6,259 nucleotides of DNA, taken from contig CALIJD010000163.1 in the NCBI GenBank assembly GCA_938017885.1, positions 1-6,259 on the forward strand, written 5' to 3'. The notes beneath the pieces were generated by a model that saw only the letters and a list, made by a program, of their open reading frames with translations, ran no database searches and had not been told where the DNA came from. A program made the position numbers and the translations under genes. The stretch's first letter is position 1. Each line of letters begins with the position of its first letter. Source of the stretch: an uncultured Granulicatella sp. GTDB lineage: Bacteria > Bacillota > Bacilli > Lactobacillales > Aerococcaceae. Of the stretch, positions 1-5,664 are shown piece by piece.

Positions 1-143
1 ATCAACTTTATGAAGAATTCAATGAAATCCTACGCACGGAGTATGGGTTAACTGTTGAAACAGGAGAGTTCGGAGCAGATATGCAAGTGAGTCTTGTAAA
101 TGATGGGCCAGTAACGATTTTACTCGATACAAAAAACCAATAA
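1..143 (+). CDS. dtd: D-aminoacyl-tRNA deacylase (Dtd), C-terminal 46 residues; 5' end outside window
   Basis: Only the end of the gene is present. The frame starts at base 3 and stops at TAA 141-143. Dtd is a homodimeric cytosolic enzyme that hydrolyses the ester bond of tRNAs mischarged with D-amino acids (and of Gly-tRNA-Ala), so it acts in translational quality control. The visible tail contains a stretch reading [18 protein letters not shown], which is characteristic of the family's C-terminal half. Its Gly-Pro is the family's cross-subunit Gly-cisPro motif, which excludes L-aminoacyl substrates (family knowledge). The end, LLDTKNQ, is a normal Dtd terminus, so the 3' end is intact. In Firmicutes dtd usually follows relA, but nothing upstream is visible here. 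Transcription should stop at the hairpin just downstream. Recognition is firm despite the short fragment. Confidence 0.9.
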   Translation, partial: QLYEEFNEILRTEYGLTVETGEFGADMQVSLVNDGPVTILLDTKNQ

Positions 144-148
144 AAAGA

Positions 149-180
149 AAGCACAGGAGAAATCCTGTGCTTATTTCTTT
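149..180. terminator. Bidirectional intrinsic terminator between dtd and the universal stress protein gene
   Basis: A perfect 10-bp stem (AAGCACAGGA, 149-158, with TCCTGTGCTT, 163-172) closes a GAAA loop. It is followed on the + strand by ATTTCTTT. On the - strand it is followed by a T-rich run, the complement of TAAAAAGAAA at 141-150. The dtd stop lies directly before it and the convergent gene stops at 192, so one hairpin can serve both genes. Confidence 0.88.
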
Positions 181-191
181 AAATCAAATGA

Positions 192-650
192 TTATGGACG
201 TTTGTTTTCTAAGTCTGTTCTTACGACTAAAACGTCACAAGAGGCATTCCGAATCACATATTCAGATACCGAACCAATGAAGAGACGTTCTACAGCATTT
301 AAGCCAGTAGCTCCCATCATGATAAGGTCTATATTATAATCCTTTGTCAGCTGTTTAGAAATGACCACTTTAGGAGAACCATATTCAAGTACGGTTTCAA
401 CATCTGTAAAGTTAAGAGATTTAGCATAATCAACATATTCAGCAAATAAGTTTTCAGCTTGTTTACGAATCTCATCTGAAAAATTACCCTCAAATCCAGT
501 AGGAGTTTGAAGAGAACGAGTATCGATGACATGAGATAATACAAGCTTCGCATGATTTCGTTTGGCAACTTCAATGGCTTTGTCAAAGGCTAGTTTTGCT
601 TCTTTTGAACCATCAATTGGAACGAGAATTTTTTCATATTCATGAAACAT
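192..650 (-). CDS. Universal stress protein, UspA family (ATP-binding type), 152 aa
   Basis: This is a single-domain Usp protein of normal family length (about 140-160 aa), with an alpha/beta Rossmann-like fold that usually dimerises. Residues 8-14 (ILVPIDGS region) form the typical first strand and the Asp-containing nucleotide-contact loop. Residues 113-127 match the ATP-binding signature G-2x-G-9x-G-S: GATG, nine residues, then GS. This places it with the MJ0577-like ATP-binding Usps rather than the non-binding UspA type. There is no signal peptide or membrane segment, so it should be cytosolic. The exact role is unknown; family members are linked to survival in stationary phase, acid or oxidative stress. 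The ATG at 650-648 has an AAGGA ribosome binding site at 664-660 with 9-nt spacing. The gene has its own promoter upstream and a shared terminator downstream, so it is probably monocistronic. Confidence 0.93.
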   Translation of the reverse strand: MFHEYEKILVPIDGSKEAKLAFDKAIEVAKRNHAKLVLSHVIDTRSLQTPTGFEGNFSDEIRKQAENLFAEYVDYAKSLNFTDVETVLEYGSPKVVISKQLTKDYNIDLIMMGATGLNAVERLFIGSVSEYVIRNASCDVLVVRTDLENKRP

Positions 651-679
651 AAAATCACATCCTTATTCTTGATATTCTT

Positions 680-708
680 ATTATACACCTAAACGAAGGT
701 TATGAAAA
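680..708 (-). promoter_or_regulatory. Sigma-A-type promoter of the universal stress protein gene
   Basis: On the - strand there is a perfect -10 box TATAAT (685-680), a 17-bp spacer, and a -35-like TTTTCA (708-703, four of six matches to TTGACA). The predicted start near 673 leaves a leader of about 23 nt carrying the AAGGA ribosome binding site. Confidence 0.65.
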
Positions 709-742
709 GGGAACCAAAAAGGAAGAAAATAGGAATTTAGGT

Positions 743-769
743 AAAAGAAAAACCACTCACGAAGAGTGG
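743..769 (-). terminator. Intrinsic terminator of the 6S RNA transcript
   Basis: On the - strand a 6-bp GC-rich stem CCACTC/GAGTGG (769-764 with 758-753) closes a TTCGT loop and is followed at once by TTTTTCTTTT (752-743). It lies about 20 nt past the closing stem of the 6S RNA, so the primary transcript would be longer than the 193-nt rod, with 3' trimming possible. Confidence 0.88.
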
Positions 770-771
770 CC

Positions 772-788
772 TAAAGTTAATAACTTTA
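772..788. repeat. AT-rich perfect inverted repeat between 6S RNA body and its terminator
   Basis: TAAAGTTA, one base, then TAACTTTA: 8-bp arms around a single central base. It lies in the 3' tail of the 6S transcript, between the closing stem and the terminator. It could form a weak hairpin at the 3' trimming site or be a DNA dyad. No function can be assigned from sequence. Confidence 0.5.
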
Positions 789-789
789 T

Positions 790-982
790 ATAGATTTCCA
801 ACGATGCCGTTTGATGTATTTGTTAGTTTGAACCCGCATCTAAAGCAGGTGGGCTTCTATGTATTACTTCCTAACTACCAAGTGAAAAGGCTTGTTATCA
901 GTAACATCAATCTGAATCCCTAAAAAGTCGTAAATTGTTCGGTCAACACTTAGTAAATACCGCGCACATCTTAGATCTCTAT
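790..982 (-). ncRNA. ssrS: 6S RNA (SsrS), regulator of RNA polymerase
   Basis: 6S RNA mimics an open promoter, binds the housekeeping sigma-factor RNA polymerase holoenzyme and lowers transcription in stationary phase. No protein gene fits here, but the - strand folds as a 6S-type rod. The closing stem pairs AUAGA (982-978) with UCUAU (794-790), UCUAA (975-971) with UUGGA (801-797, one G-U pair), and GAUG (970-967) with CAUC (806-803). Next, GUAUUU (960-955) pairs with AAAUAC (821-816), and GUU-GACC (947-941) with GGUU-CA-AAC (834-826). A large open region follows, with CCC/GGG able to form the small 3'-side hairpin of the bubble. An apical arm includes UGAUAAC/GUAGUUA and CAAG/CUUG. The length (193 nt), own -10 box, terminator and position just downstream of rarA all fit Firmicute 6S RNA. 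Ends are inferred from pairing, so they may be off by several bases. Confidence 0.85.
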
Positions 983-985
983 GTC

Positions 986-991
986 ATTATA
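986..991 (-). promoter_or_regulatory. -10 box of the 6S RNA promoter
   Basis: A perfect TATAAT on the - strand (991-986) sits 4-7 bases before the start of the 6S closing stem, where a transcription start is expected. No good -35 box lies at 16-18 bp; the nearest candidate, TTGCAA (1017-1012), is 20 bp away. The promoter call therefore rests on the -10 box and its placement. Confidence 0.6.
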
Positions 992-1032
992 GTAGCACAT
1001 GAATAGGGGAATTGCAATAAAATTTTGGTACC

Positions 1033-1048
1033 GATTTCTTAAGAAATC
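1033..1048. repeat. Perfect palindrome downstream of rarA, possible weak 3' hairpin
   Basis: GATTTCTTAAGAAATC is a perfect 16-bp palindrome lying 1 base past the rarA stop. As RNA it gives a 6-bp stem with a UUAA loop. On the rarA strand it is followed by CGGTACC rather than a U-tract, so it is a poor intrinsic terminator. rarA transcripts may read on into the 6S RNA and end at 743-769. Confidence 0.5.
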
Positions 1049-1049
1049 A

Positions 1050-2321
1050 CTAATTATTTTGACGATATTTTTGGTATTGTTTCATCAAGGCTTCCTCATA
1101 GGAAGAGGTTGGTTCTGCCTTAAAATATTCCTCATTTTTAAGAGCATCTGGCAAGTATTGTTGCTTTACAAAATGTCCAGGGTAGTCATGAGGATATTTA
1201 TATCCAATGCCACGTCCTAACTTTGGAGCTCCTGAATAATGAGCATCTTTTAAGTAGTCTGGAATACTTATTGCACGACCTTTTCTGACATCCGATAAGG
1301 CACTATCAATCGAACGGATAGCGGTGTTTGATTTCGGTGAAAGGGCTAGTTCGATAATGGCATTTGCTAGTGGGATTCGAGCTTCCGGTAAACCTAGTCT
1401 TTCCGCAGCTTGCACAGCTGAGACAGCGCGAGCAGCTCCTTGAGGATTTCCTAGTCCAATATCTTCGTAGGCAATAACTAAGAGTCGTCTCATTATACTT
1501 GTGAGATCTCCAGCTTCTATTAAACGAGCAGCGTAATGCAAAGCCGCATTTACATCTGAACCTCGAATGGATTTTTGAAGAGCAGAGATGACATCGTAAT
1601 GGTGCTCTCCGTCCTTATCGTAGGAGAGTGCCTTTCTTTGGATGCATTCTTCAGCGATTTGTATCGTAATATGAATGATTCCATCTTCACCAGGTTCAGT
1701 AGATTTTGCCGCTAGTTCAAGTGCATTTAGGGCACTTCTAACGTCTCCGTTCGTGCTCGTTGCGAAGTGATTCAATGCATCTTCTGAAACCTCTAAATCC
1801 ATTTTCCCAAGCCCACGTTCCTCGTCCTCAAGCGCGTTTAGAAGCGCCTTTTTTATATCTTGAGGAGACAGTGGTTTGAGTTCGAAAATTTGTGTACGGC
1901 TACGAATCGCAGGATTTATCGAAATGTATGGATTCTCAGTTGTAGCACCGACTAAAATAATTCGACCGTTTTCTAAATGCGGTAATAAAAAGTCTTGTTT
2001 TGTTTTATCGAGTCGGTGAATTTCGTCAAGTAGTAAAATAACACTACCCGACATCTTTGCTTCTTCAGCAACAATTTGTAAATCTTTTTTTGTATCGGTT
2101 GCTGCATTAAGTTGTCTAAAAGTAACTTTCGTACTACCGCTAATAGCACTTGCAATACTGGTTTTTCCAGTTCCTGGAGGTCCATATAAAATCATAGATG
2201 ATAATTGTTTAGCCACAACCATGCGATTGATAATTTTTCCAGGAGAGACAAGATGCTCTTGACCAATCACTTCTTCAATCGTACGAGGTCGCATGCGGTA
2301 AGCGAGCGGTTGGTGGTTCAT
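1050..2321 (-). CDS. rarA: Replication-associated recombination protein RarA (MgsA), AAA+ ATPase, 423 aa
   Basis: RarA is a homotetrameric, DNA-dependent ATPase of the clamp-loader AAA+ clade (bacterial WRNIP1/Mgs1 homologue). It acts at stalled replication forks and single-strand DNA ends, with SSB as a partner. The order fits a complete protein of normal length. It has an N-terminal YRMRP..VIGQ segment (8-21), Walker A GPPGTGKTS (47-55), Walker B ILLLDE (95-100), sensor-1 GATTEN (125-130), an SRTQ arginine-finger region (141-144) and sensor-2 GDVR (192-195). The C-terminal MgsA tetramerisation region follows, including YEDIGLGNPQ and the LSPKSNTA segment. The ATG at 2321-2319 has a strong AAGGAGGAG ribosome binding site (2335-2327) with good spacing. 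The gene is divergent from the cysteine desulfurase, as its Bacillus counterpart yrvN lies near yrvO, and 6S RNA lies downstream. No defects are seen. Confidence 0.97.
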   Translation of the reverse strand: MNHQPLAYRMRPRTIEEVIGQEHLVSPGKIINRMVVAKQLSSMILYGPPGTGKTSIASAISGSTKVTFRQLNAATDTKKDLQIVAEEAKMSGSVILLLDEIHRLDKTKQDFLLPHLENGRIILVGATTENPYISINPAIRSRTQIFELKPLSPQDIKKALLNALEDEERGLGKMDLEVSEDALNHFATSTNGDVRSALNALELAAKSTEPGEDGIIHITIQIAEECIQRKALSYDKDGEHHYDVISALQKSIRGSDVNAALHYAARLIEAGDLTSIMRRLLVIAYEDIGLGNPQGAARAVSAVQAAERLGLPEARIPLANAIIELALSPKSNTAIRSIDSALSDVRKGRAISIPDYLKDAHYSGAPKLGRGIGYKYPHDYPGHFVKQQYLPDALKNEEYFKAEPTSSYEEALMKQYQKYRQNN

Positions 2322-2356
2322 TTTAGCTCCTCCTTATATTTCTTTATGTTTAGTGT

Positions 2357-2362
2357 ATCATA
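2357..2362 (-). promoter_or_regulatory. Candidate -10 box for rarA
   Basis: TATGAT (five of six) on the - strand lies 36 bases before the rarA start codon, in the correct place for a short leader. No convincing -35 hexamer is found at 16-18 bp, so this is a weak call. It overlaps the region feeding the divergent + strand promoters. Confidence 0.35.
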
Positions 2363-2373
2363 AGTTAAAAGAA

Positions 2374-2382
2374 TGATATAAT
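2374..2382 (+). promoter_or_regulatory. Candidate distal promoter of the desulfurase gene (extended -10)
   Basis: TGATATAAT is an extended -10 (TGn followed by a perfect TATAAT) on the + strand. The -35 match at 17 bp (TGTATC) is poor, but an extended -10 can compensate. The predicted start near 2389 would give a leader of about 70 nt. Confidence 0.45.
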
Positions 2383-2405
2383 AGGAAAGATTAAAACGTC
2401 TTATT

Positions 2406-2433
2406 AGGACAATAAATAGATATTCCGTATAAT
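2406..2433 (+). promoter_or_regulatory. Candidate proximal promoter of the desulfurase gene
   Basis: AGGACA (2406-2411, four of six to TTGACA), a 16-bp spacer and a perfect TATAAT (2428-2433). The start near 2440 would leave a leader of about 20 nt containing the AGGAG site. An imperfect dyad (GTCTTATTAGGAC, 2398-2410) overlaps the -35 and could be an operator; that is inference. Confidence 0.5.
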
Positions 2434-2460
2434 AGTATTGTTTGAAAGTGAGGAGAATAC

Positions 2461-3570
2461 ATGGTGAATTACTTAGATTATGCAGCAACAACACCGGTTC
2501 ATTCGCAAGTGTTAGAAGTGATTACGAAGGAAATGGCTTCTTTTGGAAATCCATCTAGTGTGTATCGCATTGGTCGTGAACAGAAACAAAAAATCGAACG
2601 TGTGAGAAAAGCTATTTTAAAAGAACTACAAGCCTCTCCACACGATGCCGTTATCTTTACTAGTTCAGGTTCTGAAGGAAATAACTTAGTATTTGAAAGT
2701 ATTCGAAAACATTTTGCAAAAGAAAAAGGTCATATTATTGTTTCTGCAGTGGAGCATCCATCTGTTCGTAAATCAGCTGAGTTTTTAGAACAGGAAGGTT
2801 TTGATGTAACGTATTTAGCTCCGAATAGAGAGGGAAGTATTGAGGTGTCAGCGGTTGAAAAAGCTCTTAGAGAGGATACTCGTCTTGTTTCTATCATGAC
2901 CGTTAATAATGAAACAGGTGCCCGCTTTCCAATCGAAGAAATTGCAGCTCTGTTAAAGGAAACTCCTACTTATTTCCATACAGATGCCGTTCAAGCCTTT
3001 GCGCAAGAACCATTAACAGTTGAGGGGATTGATTATTTAACAGCTTCTGGGCATAAGATTTACGCGCCAAAAGGAATTGGATTTTTATATAAATCAAAAG
3101 ATGCTCCTATTCACGCTTTAATTAAGGGTGGCGGACAAGAGTTAGGGTTTAGAGCAGGAACAGAGAACGTTCCTTATATTTTAGGTCTGGAAAAAGCAAT
3201 ACAAATCGTTGTAAATAATAGAGACGATTTAGTTCAAACATATGAAGATTTACGTGAGTACCTCGTTGCTAGATTAACTCAAAAAGACATTGCATTTGAA
3301 ATCAATGGTTTGCCTAATCCAAAGAATCCACATATATGTAACCTCTGGATAAAAGGAAGAAAAGCTACGCAAACGTTAATCTTTAATGATTTGAAAGATG
3401 TTTCAGTATCTGCTGGATCTGCTTGCTCAGCTGGAAGTGTGCAAATTAGTCCGGTATTATCTGCAATGTATCCGGATGAATCAAGTCGTCTTGAAGAGTC
3501 AATTAGACTTTCATTTGGAATGGGGTCAACGAGAGAGGACATTGATGCATTTGTGGATGCTCTCTGGTAA
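2461..3570 (+). CDS. yrvO: Cysteine desulfurase, NifS/IscS class V aminotransferase (YrvO-like), 369 aa
   Basis: This PLP enzyme converts L-cysteine to alanine and an enzyme-bound persulfide. Visible residues include the N-terminal YLDYAATTP, SGSEGNN (69-75), VEHPS with PLP-stacking His99, NNETG (149-153), HTDAVQ with Asp175 and Gln178, the Schiff-base lysine in SGHK (Lys199), and RAGTEN with Arg231. The persulfide cysteine is Cys322, in SAGSACSAGS. Length is typical, so the protein looks complete and active. With DUF1831 and mnmA downstream it resembles Bacillus YrvO, the dedicated sulfur donor to MnmA, rather than SufS or an ISC operon enzyme; no scaffold genes are present. Start choice is not settled: ATG 2461 follows AGGAG (2451-2455) by only 5 nt, while the next codon, GTG 2464, has 8-nt spacing and also leads into NYLDYAATT. 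A terminator-like hairpin overlaps the stop codon. Confidence 0.95.
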   Translation: MVNYLDYAATTPVHSQVLEVITKEMASFGNPSSVYRIGREQKQKIERVRKAILKELQASPHDAVIFTSSGSEGNNLVFESIRKHFAKEKGHIIVSAVEHPSVRKSAEFLEQEGFDVTYLAPNREGSIEVSAVEKALREDTRLVSIMTVNNETGARFPIEEIAALLKETPTYFHTDAVQAFAQEPLTVEGIDYLTASGHKIYAPKGIGFLYKSKDAPIHALIKGGGQELGFRAGTENVPYILGLEKAIQIVVNNRDDLVQTYEDLREYLVARLTQKDIAFEINGLPNPKNPHICNLWIKGRKATQTLIFNDLKDVSVSAGSACSAGSVQISPVLSAMYPDESSRLEESIRLSFGMGSTREDIDAFVDALW

Positions 3571-3586
3571 AAGAGAGCTTTTGTTT
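3559..3586 (+). terminator. Terminator-like hairpin overlapping the desulfurase stop codon (possible attenuator)
   Basis: GCTCTCT (3559-3565) pairs perfectly with AGAGAGC (3572-3578) around a GGTAAA loop, followed by TTTTGTTT. The stop codon TAA (3568-3570) lies in the loop, so a ribosome finishing the gene would melt the stem. The stem is only 7 bp and the U-tract has one G, so partial termination is more likely than complete. Confidence 0.6.
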
Positions 3587-3598
3587 AAAGGTAAAATA

Positions 3599-3607
3599 TG
3601 GTAAACT
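3599..3607 (+). promoter_or_regulatory. Weak candidate extended -10 for the DUF1831 gene
   Basis: TGGTAAACT gives TGn plus TAAACT (four of six to TATAAT), 33 bases before the start codon and just after the hairpin at 3559-3586. There is no clear -35. It would allow separate expression of the DUF1831 gene if the hairpin terminates, but it may be chance. Confidence 0.3.
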
Positions 3608-3640
3608 AATTTTGTAGGAAAAGAAAGAGGAGAAACGTAT

Positions 3641-3988
3641 ATGGCATTTACACCAACTGCATCATTAAAAGGGTCAAACCAAGTATTTTCGGTTAGTCCA
3701 ACATGTAAAGGATACACATTACGTGATAATGGCTTTACAGAGACAAAATCTGGGAATTTTCAACTAATTCGTAGTTTAGATAATACCATTGATGATCATC
3801 GTGGCTTAAAATTAAAAGTGATGGTTGACAAAGATAGAAAATCATTAAAAATTTCAACGGTTACTAAGAATGGTCTTCAAACAGTAGATTTGTATGGAAA
3901 ATCAAATACAGCAATGGCTGTTGAAAAATTGGAATTCATTTTAGAAGGCTTAGTAGAACGTGGAGTTCTAGAAGTAACAACGAAATAA
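3641..3988 (+). CDS. DUF1831 family protein, 115 aa, function unknown
   Basis: I recognise this as the DUF1831 family (Pfam PF08866), known from Lactobacillales. A Lactobacillus plantarum member, LP2179, has a solved structure with an unusual fold, but no biochemical role is established. The protein starts MAFTPTASLKG, has one cysteine (Cys22, in SPTCKGYTL), a central LKLKVMVDKDRKSLKIS segment that looks like paired beta strands (about 56-72), and a C-terminal helix rich in E and L (about 91-107). There is no signal peptide or membrane segment. An excellent GAGGAG site (3627-3632) lies 8 nt before the ATG. It sits 70 bases after the cysteine desulfurase and upstream of mnmA. A role in handling the persulfide relay or in amino-acid metabolism is therefore a fair context-based guess, not shown by the sequence. 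Transcription ends at a strong hairpin just after the stop. Confidence 0.88.
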   Translation: MAFTPTASLKGSNQVFSVSPTCKGYTLRDNGFTETKSGNFQLIRSLDNTIDDHRGLKLKVMVDKDRKSLKISTVTKNGLQTVDLYGKSNTAMAVEKLEFILEGLVERGVLEVTTK

Positions 3989-4001
3989 GGACAAAGAAAG
4001 A

Positions 4002-4035
4002 GAGACAGTTCAATATGAACTGTCTCATTTATCAT
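4002..4035. terminator. Strong hairpin terminator between DUF1831 and the convergent XRE gene
   Basis: A perfect 10-bp stem GAGACAGTTC/GAACTGTCTC (4002-4011 with 4017-4026) has an AATAT loop. On the + strand it is followed by ATTTATCAT, a modest U-tract. On the - strand it is followed by a T-rich run, the complement of CAAAGAAAGA at 3992-4001. It probably works in both directions, ending the DUF1831 and XRE transcripts. Confidence 0.82.
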
Positions 4036-4061
4036 GCACGGGCAGAGTACCCTATGGACTG

Positions 4062-4298
4062 TTATTCGACTTCTGGTAGCGGTTTGAATTGTGCTACGAA
4101 GCTCAAAGTATCGCCAAAATAAAGATTCTCGCTAGGAACTTCATATAGCTCCTGCATTCTCTTGCTTAAAGAATATGGAAGATTAGTTGAATCTTTTTCA
4201 TACTTCGTAAGCGTATCTTTGTTTATTTTAAGATATTTGGCGGCCTCTAACAGTGTTAAATTACGATTAACCCGTGCTGCTCGTAAAGAGATCATCAT
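4062..4298 (-). CDS. XRE/Cro-type helix-turn-helix transcriptional regulator, 78 aa
   Basis: This small DNA-binding protein consists almost wholly of one XRE-family HTH domain. From the chosen start, ISLRAARVNRN (3-13) forms helix 1, LLEAAKYLKI (16-25) helix 2, NKDTLTKYEKDS (26-37) the recognition helix region, and MQELYEVPSENLYFG (48-62) the usual closing helix and turn. A short acidic-ended tail (to residue 78) carries no sensor domain. The frame stays open upstream to an ATG at 4361, but that lies inside the promoter, upstream of the predicted transcription start near 4320. The true start is therefore ATG 4298 or the adjacent ATG 4295, preceded by GAAGGTG. It lies antisense between DUF1831 and mnmA and is divergent from mnmA. 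Likely targets are its own promoter and perhaps that of mnmA (inference). No paired phage or toxin gene is visible, so the ligand, partner and regulon are unknown. Confidence 0.85.
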   Translation of the reverse strand: MMISLRAARVNRNLTLLEAAKYLKINKDTLTKYEKDSTNLPYSLSKRMQELYEVPSENLYFGDTLSFVAQFKPLPEVE

Positions 4299-4326
4299 AC
4301 ACCTTCGCCCCCTTTTTCTCAATATA

Positions 4327-4355
4327 ATTATAGTGAAAATGAAATCGTTTGTCAA
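4327..4355 (-). promoter_or_regulatory. Perfect consensus sigma-A promoter of the XRE gene
   Basis: On the - strand: TTGACA (4355-4350), exactly 17 bp, TATAAT (4332-4327), with both hexamers perfect. The start is expected near 4320, giving a leader of about 22 nt. An unmodulated promoter this strong for a small repressor-like gene suggests negative autoregulation (inference). Confidence 0.9.
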
Positions 4356-4362
4356 AAGCACA

Positions 4363-4381
4363 ACTGGGCAAAAATCCCAGT
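4363..4381. repeat. Inverted repeat ACTGGG-N7-CCCAGT upstream of the XRE promoter
   Basis: Perfect 6-bp arms (4363-4368 and 4376-4381) surround CAAAAAT. It lies 7 bp upstream of the XRE -35 box and about 36 bp before the mnmA -35 candidate. It is not followed by a U-tract on either strand, so an operator fits better than a terminator. The binder is unknown; the adjacent XRE protein is the obvious candidate. Confidence 0.55.
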
Positions 4382-4390
4382 ACTATCGCA

Positions 4391-4416
4391 TTTTCAATGA
4401 TTTTCAAGCAATTTTT

Positions 4417-4423
<7 letters not shown>
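4391..4423. repeat. TTTTCAA repeats, two direct and one inverted, at the mnmA promoter
   Basis: TTTTCAA occurs at 4391-4397 and 4401-4407, exactly 10 bp apart and so on the same face of the helix. Its inverse TTGAAAA at 4417-4423 covers the mnmA -35 candidate. The spacing suggests a cooperative binding site, but the motif is AT-rich and could arise by chance. Confidence 0.4.
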
Positions 4424-5640
<1,217 letters not shown>

Positions 5641-5664
5641 AATTTTAAAGAAAGGAGATAGCCA

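Noticed and set aside
790..982. Possible tRNA or T-box reading of the GGTTCAAA-like segment near 826-834
   Set aside because: The GGGTTCAAAC string resembles a tRNA T arm, but there is no acceptor stem, anticodon arm or CCA end, and the segment pairs within the long 6S rod.
1033..1048. Palindrome as a full rarA terminator
   Set aside because: The stem is AT-rich and followed by CGGTACC on the transcribed strand, not a run of U.
999..1220. 73-codon open frame on the + strand across the 3' end of rarA
   Set aside because: No ribosome binding site, low-complexity hydrophobic content, and mostly antisense to the well-supported rarA gene.
3279..3542. 87-codon antisense frame within the cysteine desulfurase
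   Set aside because: Fully inside a gene with all catalytic motifs intact; no start signals or recognisable domain.
4364..4380. CTGGG/CCCAG hairpin as an intrinsic terminator
   Set aside because: No U-tract follows on either strand and no upstream gene on the + strand needs it; an operator-like dyad is more plausible.
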